39,410 bases of DNA, taken from positions 1 to 39,410 of the forward strand of contig JAFURB010000001.1 of the NCBI GenBank assembly GCA_017472065.1. Direction: 5' to 3'. A program made the translations under genes and the position numbers. This document shows, piece by piece, positions 23,927-32,989 of the stretch. Origin of the DNA: Alphaproteobacteria bacterium (lineage in GTDB: Bacteria > Pseudomonadota > Alphaproteobacteria > Rs-D84). The notes under the pieces are model-generated. The model ran no database searches. It was not told the DNA's origin and saw nothing but the letters and a program-made list of their open reading frames with translations. Each line of letters begins with the position of its first letter. Position 1 is the stretch's first letter.

Positions 23927-25915
23927 TTACCACAATTTCACACGCTTGCCGGGGGCGACATACATTTTGTCGTCTGGTTTGATGCCAAATGTGTCATACC
24001 ATGCATCAATATGAACCAGAATCCCGTTAACGCGATTTTTACCCAACGAATGTTCGTCTATTTTTGTCAGGCGCAATTCTTCGTCGGCGCGAATATTTTG
24101 CGCCCACGCACCGGCATATGCGATAAAGAAACGCATGTCTGGTGTTAAGCCGGCGGATTCATTTGATGGCGTGCCAAAGTTTTTATACGCCGTATATGCA
24201 ATCGTAACCCCACCATAATCTGCCAGGTTTTCACCCAATGTAAATTCACCGTTTGCGTTAACTTCGTCATTGATTTTTATGTTATCAAAGAATTCACGCA
24301 TAACCTTTGCACGAACATCAAACCGTGCGGCATCTAGCAACGTCCACCAGTCTTTAAGATTTCCGTCTTTGTCGAATTTACGCCCGGAATCATCGAACCC
24401 ATGGGTCATTTCGTGACCGATAACGGCACCAATCGCGCCATAGTTAAACGCATCGTCCGCCGTCATATCAAAGAACGGATATTGCAAGATTCCTGCCGGG
24501 AAACAAATTTCATTTGTTGATGGGTCGTAATATGCGTTGACTTCGTGTGCGTTCATGTACCAAATGGTTGGATCTTTTTCTGCGCCGATTTTATTCAGCC
24601 AGAACGCATCTTCGAACGCAGAAACATTCACCATGTTTTCCCATAACGATTTATCTGTATCAATATTCATTTTTGAATAGTCGCGCCATTTATCCGGATA
24701 TCCAATTTTTGCCTTGAACGTAGATAATTTTTCCAGTGCTTTTTCCTTGGTCTTATCGGACATCCATGACAAATCTTTTATACGCATTGCATATGCACTT
24801 TGCAGATTTTTTACCAATGTTTCCATGCGATTTTTTGCGGCCGCCGGGAAATATTTTTCAACATACAATTGTGCAATCAGTTCGCCCAACGCATCATCCA
24901 GCATAGATACCGCCCGTTTCCAACGTGGCTTTGGTTCTTTTTGTCCCGCCATTGTGCGGTTATAGAAATCAAATGCAATTTCATATGTTGCATCATCCAA
25001 CAATGATGCCGCCGAACCTGCAACACGATATTTCAGGTATGTTTTGATTAATTCAAAATCAGTATCGTTCATAATCGCGATTGATTCACGAATTGCGTCT
25101 GGTTGGTTTATGTTAATGTCTTTGGCGGCCGATGCCCCACGCGCCACCAGATATGTGTCCCAATTAAATCCGGGAAATTCTTTTTTTACATCTGCCAATG
25201 TCATTTTATGATAGTTTGCATGTGGATCGCGCAGGACTTCTTTGGTATGAAAAGATTTTGCCATGCGTTCTTCTAATGCGTACAGTTTTTCTGCATCCCC
25301 CGCAATGCCAAAATTCTTTAGTTGTTTGGCGATGAATTTTTTGTATTCCTTGCGAATTTGTTTAGATTTGCTGTCATCATCAAAATAATAGTCGCGTGAT
25401 AAACCAATTCCACCCTGGCCAATGTTGTAAAGATAGTGTGTGCTGTCCATTTCGTCCAATGCAACACCATCGCCCCAGAACGCAGATGAAAATGCCTGCA
25501 TTTTCCCAAGGTATTGTGGCAACTGTTCTGGGCCAGACAATGCATCTATTTGCGCCATGTATTCTGCGACTGGTTTTACACCATCGGCATTACGTTTTTC
25601 TGTGTCCATAATAATTTTGTACAGTGTGCCGATTTTTCCATTATCGCTTTCTGCAATTTCGCGTGTGCGTTCCAGGTTTGTATTACGCAGAACCTCAAAC
25701 GCACCAAACCGTGTGTAGTCATCTGGGATTGGGTTCGCATCACACCAACCGCCGTTTGCATATCTGTAAAAATCATCCCCCGCTTTGACGGTTGTGTCCA
25801 TGTTTTCTGTTTTGATTCCTGCACTCATTTTCTTCCCCTTTGATGTTTGATATGCGAATAAAATTGCGATTACAACGGCGATGATGCCAATTATATTCCA
25901 AAAAGTACTTTTCAT
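23927..25915 (-). CDS. M13 family zinc metallopeptidase (neprilysin/PepO-like)
   Basis: 662-residue oligopeptidase. An N-terminal membrane anchor (about 5-21, FWNIIGIIAVVIAILFA) places the catalytic part in the periplasm. The zinc site is complete: His501-Glu502-x-x-His505 in VIGHEMTHGFDDSGRKFD and the third ligand Glu562 in GENLADYGG, with Asp566 as the supporting Asp. The substrate-binding block VNAYYDPSTNEICFPAGILQ precedes it, and the chain ends in VKLW, as usual for M13 proteins. It starts four bases after the hemW stop (TAAGG also serves as ribosome site), so the two genes share an mRNA. Likely job: trimming short peptides in the periplasm. Confidence 0.95.
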   Translation of the reverse strand: MKSTFWNIIGIIAVVIAILFAYQTSKGKKMSAGIKTENMDTTVKAGDDFYRYANGGWCDANPIPDDYTRFGAFEVLRNTNLERTREIAESDNGKIGTLYKIIMDTEKRNADGVKPVAEYMAQIDALSGPEQLPQYLGKMQAFSSAFWGDGVALDEMDSTHYLYNIGQGGIGLSRDYYFDDDSKSKQIRKEYKKFIAKQLKNFGIAGDAEKLYALEERMAKSFHTKEVLRDPHANYHKMTLADVKKEFPGFNWDTYLVARGASAAKDININQPDAIRESIAIMNDTDFELIKTYLKYRVAGSAASLLDDATYEIAFDFYNRTMAGQKEPKPRWKRAVSMLDDALGELIAQLYVEKYFPAAAKNRMETLVKNLQSAYAMRIKDLSWMSDKTKEKALEKLSTFKAKIGYPDKWRDYSKMNIDTDKSLWENMVNVSAFEDAFWLNKIGAEKDPTIWYMNAHEVNAYYDPSTNEICFPAGILQYPFFDMTADDAFNYGAIGAVIGHEMTHGFDDSGRKFDKDGNLKDWWTLLDAARFDVRAKVMREFFDNIKINDEVNANGEFTLGENLADYGGVTIAYTAYKNFGTPSNESAGLTPDMRFFIAYAGAWAQNIRADEELRLTKIDEHSLGKNRVNGILVHIDAWYDTFGIKPDDKMYVAPGKRVKLW

Positions 25916-25919
25916 AACC

Positions 25920-26975
25920 TTATCCTACGATTTTTACCAATATATCGTCCAATACCAACATGCCTGCATCGGTCACAGATATTCTGTTGTTTTTTATCTG
26001 AACCAAATCGGGCATATTTTGTACCGTGTCCATATTTATAACGCGTTTTACATCGTCTGTCAAACGTGTGCCGCGAATTGTTCGCATGCCCATTATAACC
26101 TGTTCGATTGCGCGCGATTGCGTGTCCAAGATATCAAATTTTTCATTTGCGCCCATCTGTTCGTACCACACGCCGTTGTGAAATATGCGCCCCGCGGCCC
26201 CGCGACCAATTCCAATGTATGGCGCGCCGTCCCAGATGTTTTCATTATGTAAACAGTGTTCATCAGTGGTGGCATAATTTGAAACCTCGTACCGGGGCAG
26301 GGCCAGTGTTGTATTAATCGCATTGTACATATCGGCCATTTCGTCGTTTGTCGGCATTTGTGGGTTTTCACGACCAATCGGTGTTGTTGGTTCGATTGTT
26401 AATTCGTACAACGAACAATGCTGCAGCCCCAAAGAATTTATCTGTTGGCATGTTTTAATGACATCGTCAACTGTTTCGCCGGGTAACCCGTATATAAAGT
26501 CCGCCGACACACGCGCCCTTGATTTTTGTGCCAAATCAATCGCGTTGATTGCATCTGCCACATTGTGTTGTCGTCCCAAATATCGCAGTTTTTCATCCGA
26601 CAGACTTTGTACGCCAATGCTGATGCGATTAACGCCGACGCTGATAAAATCGTGTATTTTGTTTTTATCGATTGTACCCGGATTGGATTCCAGTGTTATT
26701 TCTGCATCCGTCGCCAAATCAAATTGTTGCTTGATTTTATTAATTATCTTTTCAAAATGTGTCACCGGCATTAACGACGGGGTTCCGCCACCAAAAAAAA
26801 CAGTTGGAACATGCACCGGTCCAATTTTTTGCGCCCATAAATCGATTTCATCTAAAATACTGTTCGTGTATGTGTCCCAGTCTGGATTTGCACAGGCTCG
26901 TGAAAAGAACGCGCAATATCGACATTTAGACATACAAAACGGCACATGAATATAAATATTATGTTCTGGATTCAT
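25920..26975 (-). CDS. hemW: Radical SAM heme chaperone HemW
   Basis: 351 residues. The radical SAM cluster motif is Cys14-x3-Cys18-x2-Cys21 in PFCMSKCRYCAFF; the fourth Cys of true HemN (CxC) is absent and the N-terminal HemN extension is missing, so this is HemW, which carries heme to membrane proteins, rather than coproporphyrinogen oxidase. Other family blocks are FGGGTPSLM, LESNPGTID, RISIGVQSL, LRYLGRQHN, DFIYGLPGET and the HNExxWxxxPYxGxGxGA-type block (HNENIWDGAPYIGIGRGA). The short C-terminal winged domain (IRGTRLTDDVKR) is present. The promoter overlaps so closely that the ATG is expected at or next to the transcription start. It suggests heme proteins such as a respiratory chain. 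Confidence 0.93.
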   Translation of the reverse strand: MNPEHNIYIHVPFCMSKCRYCAFFSRACANPDWDTYTNSILDEIDLWAQKIGPVHVPTVFFGGGTPSLMPVTHFEKIINKIKQQFDLATDAEITLESNPGTIDKNKIHDFISVGVNRISIGVQSLSDEKLRYLGRQHNVADAINAIDLAQKSRARVSADFIYGLPGETVDDVIKTCQQINSLGLQHCSLYELTIEPTTPIGRENPQMPTNDEMADMYNAINTTLALPRYEVSNYATTDEHCLHNENIWDGAPYIGIGRGAAGRIFHNGVWYEQMGANEKFDILDTQSRAIEQVIMGMRTIRGTRLTDDVKRVINMDTVQNMPDLVQIKNNRISVTDAGMLVLDDILVKIVG

Positions 26976-26982
26976 GTGTGAT

Positions 26983-27010
26983 ATTGTACAACGGCAATTT
27001 CCCCGTGCAA
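26983..27010 (-). promoter_or_regulatory. hemW promoter (leaderless arrangement)
   Basis: Minus strand TTGCAC (27010-27005), 16-base spacer, TACAAT (26988-26983). Only seven bases separate the -10 box from the ATG (26975). Confidence 0.65.
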
Positions 27011-27050
27011 GAAATAAATGAAAACACTTTTTATGACACGATTTTTGTGA

Positions 27051-27056
27051 TATAAT
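27051..27056 (+). promoter_or_regulatory. -10 box of the outer-membrane protein gene
   Basis: Perfect TATAAT 18 bases before the ATG at 27075; no good -35 box at the standard distance. Confidence 0.45.
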
Positions 27057-27074
27057 AAAACATCGAATACAGGA

Positions 27075-28559
27075 ATGAGAAAGGGATTAATTTCATTTTT
27101 ATCGCTGATTTTTGCGCCTTTTGCGGCATTTTCCGCGAACGAAGGGGTGCCGTCATACTATCAAACGGCGCGTGCCACAAATGCGAACCAGGCGGGATAT
27201 AATCAATACGCGGCCCAGGGATATACCAAATATGTTGGAACCTCTGGCAATAAACAAACAATTGGGTCGCGCACATATTCGTACCAGGTTCCGCGCGCCC
27301 CAACATATGTTCCCCAGATGCCGGGTGTAATGACACCAAATGGTATTGCAATGCCAATGGATGCGGAACCGGCGACATCGATTTATGCGGGATATACCCG
27401 TCGGTTTGCAGATTTTCAATTTGAAACCGGTGTAAATTCTATTCTGGAATGGGACGACATGGTTTTGAACGAGATTACAGTCGGCGGTCGTCATAATTTT
27501 AGTTTGCGTAACTTTGATTTATCAGTATATGGTGAATATTCATACGGTGATATATCGCATGGTGGTCTGTCTATGGACTATGACCTGAAACCGTTTGATG
27601 AATCTGATCCGTCGTATGGTATCTTTACCATTTCAATGGGTGATTTGTCTGGACGTTCAAATCATTTCAGATTTGGCTTGTCGGCGCATCATGTATGGGA
27701 TGTTGCGGGATGGAAATTATCGCCAACAATCGGGTATGAAATATTTAAGCATAACCTGGAAATGAGTGATCACTACTATCCAAATCCAGGGATTTATTTG
27801 CCCCTGATGACGGACAAGGGTGACTATGTATTTGGTGACGAAAACGGATATTATTATACATTGCCTGTTGGTACCGCCGCCCCAGACGATTGGTACCAGG
27901 TTTGTATGTCACCCGAAGATATCAAATTGGTCCAGGCATCGGGCAGTGGTTTCTTGGAACTGGGGAATTCATTGACCATGGGTGATTATGATCCGGCAAT
28001 GGGGTATATTCCATGGGGTGTTGATTCTGGCGAATGTGTAATTATTGGTGGTGACGGTCCGATTGTTGTTGGTGGTACGACACACATTTACAATACAACA
28101 TGGTCTGGATTTTATGTTGGTCTGGAAATTGAAAAGCAGATGACCCTAAACGACAAACTGCGTATGTATGTTCAGTTTGGGTTGCCTAAATATTCATCCG
28201 AAGGTATTTGGCCAAATCGTACAGACTGGCAACAAAACCCAAGTTTCCTGGACGAAGGCGACAATGGTGCGTATTCATACCTGGCTGAAATGGAATATAA
28301 TTACAAGGTTTCCGACCGTCTGCAATTGGCGTTGCGTGTTGATACAAACTGTTTCCATGTTGGCCAAATTCCAGGCGAATTATATGTTGCAGAATACACA
28401 CAATTCTTGGTTGATGAAAATGGCCAATATATACTGGACGATAATGGTCTGCCGATACTAGAAACTGTGCCGGCCTATACAGAACATGTCAGCAACTCGT
28501 TAAAGAAAGCCACATGGCAATCGTTTGGGTTGCACATCGGTGTTAAATATTCTTTCTAA
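27075..28559 (+). CDS. Outer-membrane beta-barrel protein, unknown function
   Basis: 494 residues. A clear signal peptide (MRKGLISFLSLIFAPFAAFSA, cleavage before NEG) is followed by a Tyr/Gln/Ala-rich, low-complexity segment (about 24-100) that probably stays periplasmic or plugs the barrel. From TSIYAGYTRRFADFQFETGVNSILEWDD onward the chain alternates polar and aromatic residues in strands and ends in GVKYSF, the C-terminal Phe needed by the BAM machinery. Long loops rich in Gly, Asp, Tyr and Pro lie between strands. Some similarity to omptin-like or adhesin barrels is possible, but no catalytic residues could be identified. The gene precedes mltB by 25 bases and may be in one unit with it. 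Confidence 0.8.
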   Translation: MRKGLISFLSLIFAPFAAFSANEGVPSYYQTARATNANQAGYNQYAAQGYTKYVGTSGNKQTIGSRTYSYQVPRAPTYVPQMPGVMTPNGIAMPMDAEPATSIYAGYTRRFADFQFETGVNSILEWDDMVLNEITVGGRHNFSLRNFDLSVYGEYSYGDISHGGLSMDYDLKPFDESDPSYGIFTISMGDLSGRSNHFRFGLSAHHVWDVAGWKLSPTIGYEIFKHNLEMSDHYYPNPGIYLPLMTDKGDYVFGDENGYYYTLPVGTAAPDDWYQVCMSPEDIKLVQASGSGFLELGNSLTMGDYDPAMGYIPWGVDSGECVIIGGDGPIVVGGTTHIYNTTWSGFYVGLEIEKQMTLNDKLRMYVQFGLPKYSSEGIWPNRTDWQQNPSFLDEGDNGAYSYLAEMEYNYKVSDRLQLALRVDTNCFHVGQIPGELYVAEYTQFLVDENGQYILDDNGLPILETVPAYTEHVSNSLKKATWQSFGLHIGVKYSF

Positions 28560-28584
28560 ATAAAAAAGAAAAAAGGAACCGGTT

Positions 28585-29649
28585 ATGAACCTGCGTTTTG
28601 TTGCCCGCATATGCGGTGTGGTTTTATTAATTGTTATGCCTGTTGTATCAAATGCATCGGAACGTGGCGCATTTGATATGGACCGTTGGTATTCGGTAAT
28701 GAACGATGTGCGAAATCGTGCCAGTGCGGCGGGTGTTTCAGATGATATGATAAAATCGACATTGCGCGCACCTGCGTTTATACCATCAATTGTTCGCAGT
28801 GATAAAAACCAGGCCGAATTTAAATTAACACTTGATGATTATTTGGCGCGCACGGTCAGTGATTCGCGTATCATCAACGGGCGCAAAATGCGTGCAAAAT
28901 ATCCGACAATGTTGTCGCGTGTTGAAAAAAAATATGGTGTTCCGCCACATGTTATTTTAGCGTTCTGGGGTATGGAATCAAACTATGGTGCGGTTAAATC
29001 GCGTCATAAATTAACAGATGCTTTTTTCACACTGATGTACGATGGTCGTCGTGAAACTTTTTTTGGAAATCAGTTAATTGCACTGATGAAAATCGCGGAT
29101 AAAAATAAACTGGATATAAACAATATCCACGGTTCTTGGGCGGGTGCAATGGGGCATTTTCAGTTTATTCCAACAACGCTGTCCCAATATGGTGTTGACG
29201 GTAACGGTGACGGTCGTGTTGATATAATAAACAGTATCGGTGATGCAATGGCCAGTGCTGGAAATTACCTGAATAAACTGGGGTGGAATAAAAATGAACG
29301 CATTGCGCGCCGTGTTGTTTTGCCGGCGGATTTTGACTTGTCGTTACTGGACGGCAAGACCAAGATGTCATTACCCCAATGGGCGGCCATGGGCGTGGTA
29401 AATCCAGACGGCACCCCAATTCCGCAAAATGATATGGTTGCCGGCCTGGTCGCAGATGTTGCATCCATTGAAACTGCACGTGCTGAAATCATTGCGGCAT
29501 CTGCCACGGCGCCAATGGATGCCGATGTTGCGCCAATGCCTGCAATAGAAGCATATTTAACATACCCAAACTTTTATAGAATCAAAAAGTGGAATAATTC
29601 AAATTGGTACGCGATTGCAATTGCAAATTTGTCAGATACGCTAAAATAA
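28585..29649 (+). CDS. mltB: Lytic murein transglycosylase, MltB family (GH103)
   Basis: Cleaves the MurNAc-GlcNAc bond of peptidoglycan in the periplasm. 354 residues with signal peptide (ICGVVLLIVMPVVSNAS). It has no lipobox Cys after the signal, so it is a soluble form. The catalytic Glu131 lies in AFWGMESNYG, the GH103 active-site motif; GSWAGAMGHFQFIPTTLSQYGVDGNGDGR and the following DAMASAGNYL block are equally typical. A short C-terminal region (SLPQWAAMGV and LTYPNFYRIKKWNNSNWYAIAI) completes the usual fold. AAAAAGGAACC precedes the ATG. Confidence 0.95.
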   Translation: MNLRFVARICGVVLLIVMPVVSNASERGAFDMDRWYSVMNDVRNRASAAGVSDDMIKSTLRAPAFIPSIVRSDKNQAEFKLTLDDYLARTVSDSRIINGRKMRAKYPTMLSRVEKKYGVPPHVILAFWGMESNYGAVKSRHKLTDAFFTLMYDGRRETFFGNQLIALMKIADKNKLDINNIHGSWAGAMGHFQFIPTTLSQYGVDGNGDGRVDIINSIGDAMASAGNYLNKLGWNKNERIARRVVLPADFDLSLLDGKTKMSLPQWAAMGVVNPDGTPIPQNDMVAGLVADVASIETARAEIIAASATAPMDADVAPMPAIEAYLTYPNFYRIKKWNNSNWYAIAIANLSDTLK

Positions 29650-29718
29650 ATAAAACAATTGATAATGGCATATTTCTTTGATATTCTTCCCACATGGATA
29701 TATAAAGGATAGATTATT

Positions 29719-30675
29719 ATGGCAATTAAAGTCCGTGATTTTGAGGTGCGTTTAACCCGCAACAAAGAAGAACGCAAACAGGTTCGTCAATTGCGTTACA
29801 AAGTATTCGTCGAAGAAGAAGGTGCCGGTGTCACCGATGAACAGCGCGCCCTGGGCGAAGAATACGATGCGTATGATCGTTTTGCCGAATATATGGCTGT
29901 GTTTCACAATGGTCGCGTTGTTGGCACATACCGTATCATTGACAGAAATGCGGCGGAAAAAATGGGCGGATTTTATACCGAAAACGAATTTAATATTTCC
30001 AAGATAAAAAAATATCGTGGCAACATCGCCGAAATGTCCCGTGCGTGTGTTGACCCAGAATATCGTGAAAATGCATTGACGATGCGTTTGTTATGGGCCG
30101 GCCTTGGTGAATACATTGTCCGTCGCAAGATTGGGGTGCTGTTCGGTGTTGCGTCATGGGTTGGTACCAAACCGGCCAAATCGGCCCAGGCGATTTCATA
30201 TCTGTACTATAACCATTTGACACCGCTGCGTCTGCGTGCGACGGTTGTGCCTGAAAAATTTGCCGATGGTGTAAATCCAAAACTGGCGCGCATGAATATT
30301 TTACCACCCGAATTTGTTGACGAAACAGATGCTAAACGCGAAATGACCCCATTGATTAAGGGGTATTTGCGTCTGGGTGCCACATTTGGCAAGGGTGTAT
30401 TTGTTGATGCACCATTTAATTCATATGATGTTTTTGTAATGATGGAAACCCGCAAAATGGATGCCGCATACCAGAAACATTTCTTGGGTCGTGAAAATGC
30501 CCTGGGCGACATGGGCGAAGACAAAGACGGTATTATCAAGACAATTGGTAAAATTGTTACTTTCCCTGTGACAGGCCCGTTAAAGGTTATGCGTGCATTT
30601 GTTGAATTCCTGCTGCACGAAGATGCCGCCGATGCCGAATATATCGAAGATACAGAAAAAACAGAAGAAGAATAA
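29719..30675 (+). CDS. olsB: L-ornithine N-acyltransferase OlsB-like (GNAT fold)
   Basis: OlsB attaches a 3-hydroxy fatty acid from ACP to the alpha-amino group of ornithine, the first step to ornithine lipid. 318 residues. Family blocks: RQLRYKVFVEEEGA, DxxDxxAEYMAV, GRVVGTYRIID, FYTENEFNISKI, AEMSRACVDPEYR, and the pair VLFGVASWVGTKPAKSAQAISYLYY. The C-terminal tail (about 255-318) is acidic. It is followed after three bases by a PlsC-type acyltransferase, the expected partner OlsA, so the pair should build ornithine lipid or a similar aminoacyl lipid. AAAGGATAGATT lies before the ATG. Confidence 0.85.
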   Translation: MAIKVRDFEVRLTRNKEERKQVRQLRYKVFVEEEGAGVTDEQRALGEEYDAYDRFAEYMAVFHNGRVVGTYRIIDRNAAEKMGGFYTENEFNISKIKKYRGNIAEMSRACVDPEYRENALTMRLLWAGLGEYIVRRKIGVLFGVASWVGTKPAKSAQAISYLYYNHLTPLRLRATVVPEKFADGVNPKLARMNILPPEFVDETDAKREMTPLIKGYLRLGATFGKGVFVDAPFNSYDVFVMMETRKMDAAYQKHFLGRENALGDMGEDKDGIIKTIGKIVTFPVTGPLKVMRAFVEFLLHEDAADAEYIEDTEKTEEE

Positions 30676-30678
30676 GTT

Positions 30679-31503
30679 ATGGCAAAATCTAAATTACGCA
30701 AACAGAATATTTTCAACACAACATCTGCAGCGATAAGGTTTATGTTGTTCTGGGTGATGGTTGTTATCCAGGTTCCAATCATCGCATTTTTGCCACGTCG
30801 TTGGGCGGTTCAATACATGCCGGTATTTATGTGGTTCTTGCTAAAACTGGGTGGGATTAAGATTGTTGTGCATGGAAAATTATCCGATGCGCGTCCATTG
30901 ATGGTTGTGTCTAATCATATATCAGTGTTTGAAATTGCGACATTTCCGTCTGCTTTTCGTGGCAGTTTTATTGCCAAAAAAGAAATGGAAAATTGGCCAC
31001 TGGTTGGTTGGGTTGCAAGAAAGTTTGGTGTGATATTTGTTGATCGTCGTCCATCACATGCGCGTGATGCGTTGTCGGTTGTGCAAAACGCGGTTCAAAA
31101 TGTTAAATATCCAATGATTCTGTTCCCCGAAGGAACCACAACAAACGGTGCATATGTAAAACCGTTCAAAAGTACATTGTTCAGTTTTGTTGAAAATTCA
31201 AATGTGACGGTACAACCGATGGCGATGCATTATCGCTACAAAGATGGTACACCGATTGATGAACAAACCATGGCTGATCACTTTGCGTATTTTGACAACA
31301 AAAAAATAGATATGGGTCCACGCTGCAAACGCGAACGCAGTGCATTTGGCCAGGTATTTCACATCATGATGTTGGGTGGATTTATGGTTGAAATTACATT
31401 ATTGCCACCACCACCCCTGGCGGGGTTAAACAGAAAAGAAATCGCAGAAGTATTACAAAAACAAGTATCTGATAAATACATGGAATTAAAAGACAAGAAA
31501 TAA
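30679..31503 (+). CDS. PlsC-family acyltransferase, probable OlsA
   Basis: 1-acylglycerol-3-phosphate / lyso-ornithine-lipid O-acyltransferase family, 274 residues, inner membrane. One or two hydrophobic segments open the chain (about 13-35, AAIRFMLFWVMVVIQVPIIAFL). Motif I reads SNHISVFEIA: the His is kept, but the usual Asp of HX4D is Glu. Motif II: FIAKKEMENWPLVGWVARKFGVIFVDRR; motif III: LFPEGTTTNGAYVKPFKS. It is translationally linked to olsB (three-base gap), which favours OlsA over a housekeeping PlsC. Some dual-function enzymes serve both pathways, so the exact substrate is open. Confidence 0.8.
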   Translation: MAKSKLRKQNIFNTTSAAIRFMLFWVMVVIQVPIIAFLPRRWAVQYMPVFMWFLLKLGGIKIVVHGKLSDARPLMVVSNHISVFEIATFPSAFRGSFIAKKEMENWPLVGWVARKFGVIFVDRRPSHARDALSVVQNAVQNVKYPMILFPEGTTTNGAYVKPFKSTLFSFVENSNVTVQPMAMHYRYKDGTPIDEQTMADHFAYFDNKKIDMGPRCKRERSAFGQVFHIMMLGGFMVEITLLPPPPLAGLNRKEIAEVLQKQVSDKYMELKDKK

Positions 31504-31527
31504 AAATACAAGATAAAGAGATATAAA

Positions 31528-32964
31528 ATGAAAACAGCAATTACACCAACGCGCGCTGAAAATTTTAGCGAATGGTATCAAAATTTAATCGTTGCCGCAG
31601 ATTTGGCGGAAAATGCGCCTGTGCGGGGATGCATGACAATTAAGCCATATGGTTGGGCGATTTGGGAACTGATGCGTGATGAGATGGATAAACGTATCAA
31701 GGCACATGGTGTTCAAAATGCGAACTTTCCATTATTAATACCAATTGATTTTTTTAATAAAGAGGCCGAACATGTCGCAGGTTTTGCCAAAGAATGTGCG
31801 GTTGTGACACATCATCGTTTGAAAATGATTGATGGCAAGTTGCAACCTGACCCAGAATCAAAATTGACCGAACCGTATATTATTCGCCCGACATCCGAAA
31901 CTATTATTGGCGAGGCAATGTCCCGCTGGGTTCAGTCGTATCGTGATTTGCCAATGAAGTTGAATCAGTGGGTAAATGTGATGCGCTGGGAAATGCGTCC
32001 ACGTATGTTCTTGCGTACATCTGAATTTAACTGGCAAGAAGGACACAATGTATTCGCAACACACGAAGAAGCCAATGCGGATGCACGTAAAATGCATAAA
32101 ATGTATGGCGATTATATGCGTGATGTTTTGGCAATCCCATCTATCATGGGCGAAAAAACACCCGAAGAAAGATTTGCTGGTGCCGATCATACATATACCC
32201 TGGAACACATTATGCAGGACGGTAAAGCATTACAGGCCGGCACATCGCATGACCTGGGACAACATTTCTCAAAATCATTTGGAATTCAGTTCTTGGGGAC
32301 CGATGGTAAATTACAGCATGCATGGACTACATCTTGGGGGACAACAACGCGTATGATGGGGTCTATGTTTATGATTCATTCGGATGACGACGGTTTGGTT
32401 TTACCGCCATTTGTGGCGCCGTATCAAATTGTTATTATTCCAATTACGCGTGAAGATACCGCCGTCGCATTAAATGAATATGCAGAAAAATTGGGCGAAC
32501 AGTTACGCAAAACAGGTATTCGTGTATTGGTTGATACGTCTGATATGCGTGCACCAGACAAAATGTGGAAATGGATTAAACGTGGTGTACCTGTACGTGT
32601 AGAAATCGGCGCGCGTGAAATGGAATCTGGAACGGTCACAATTACACGTCGTGATTTGGGTAAAGAATCCAAGCGTACAATTACAACCGATGAATTGGTT
32701 GCGACGGCCAATGACATCATGAAACAAATCCACAACGATATGGTTGCGCGTGTTGAAAAACGCAATCGTGAAATGATACATGATGTTGCAGACTTGGGGG
32801 TATTGGATAATGCGTTGTCTGGCGGTCAGATTGGATTTTTCCGCATTAAATATGAAATGACGACAAACGAAATGTTTGAATCATTGATGGAAAAACATAA
32901 AATTACACGTCGTTGTTTAGATGATAATGATCCAACATATGTATTTGTTGCAAAATCCTATTAA
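31528..32964 (+). CDS. proS: Prolyl-tRNA synthetase, archaeal/eukaryotic type
   Basis: Charges tRNA-Pro. 478 residues; class II motifs are clear: motif 2 region RWEMRPRMFLRTSEFNWQEGHN and motif 3 near GSMFMIHSDDDGLVLPPFVAP. The opening FSEWYQNLIVAADLAENAPVRGCMTIKPYGWAIWE, together with FAGADHTYTLEHIMQDGKALQAGTSHDLGQHF and the final Tyr, marks the archaeal/eukaryotic-like form (ProRS type 3). The editing INS domain between motifs 2 and 3 of most bacterial enzymes is missing, and it also differs from the short bacterial type usual in Alphaproteobacteria. This suggests acquisition by horizontal transfer. It is the likely sole ProRS, though only the rest of the genome can show that. Confidence 0.95.
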   Translation: MKTAITPTRAENFSEWYQNLIVAADLAENAPVRGCMTIKPYGWAIWELMRDEMDKRIKAHGVQNANFPLLIPIDFFNKEAEHVAGFAKECAVVTHHRLKMIDGKLQPDPESKLTEPYIIRPTSETIIGEAMSRWVQSYRDLPMKLNQWVNVMRWEMRPRMFLRTSEFNWQEGHNVFATHEEANADARKMHKMYGDYMRDVLAIPSIMGEKTPEERFAGADHTYTLEHIMQDGKALQAGTSHDLGQHFSKSFGIQFLGTDGKLQHAWTTSWGTTTRMMGSMFMIHSDDDGLVLPPFVAPYQIVIIPITREDTAVALNEYAEKLGEQLRKTGIRVLVDTSDMRAPDKMWKWIKRGVPVRVEIGAREMESGTVTITRRDLGKESKRTITTDELVATANDIMKQIHNDMVARVEKRNREMIHDVADLGVLDNALSGGQIGFFRIKYEMTTNEMFESLMEKHKITRRCLDDNDPTYVFVAKSY

Positions 32965-32989
32965 AAAATCCCCCAAATGGGGGATTTTT
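32963..32989. terminator. Bidirectional terminator, proS / exported protein gene
   Basis: AAAAAATCCCCC, loop AAAT, GGGGGATTTTT between convergent genes. Confidence 0.88.
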
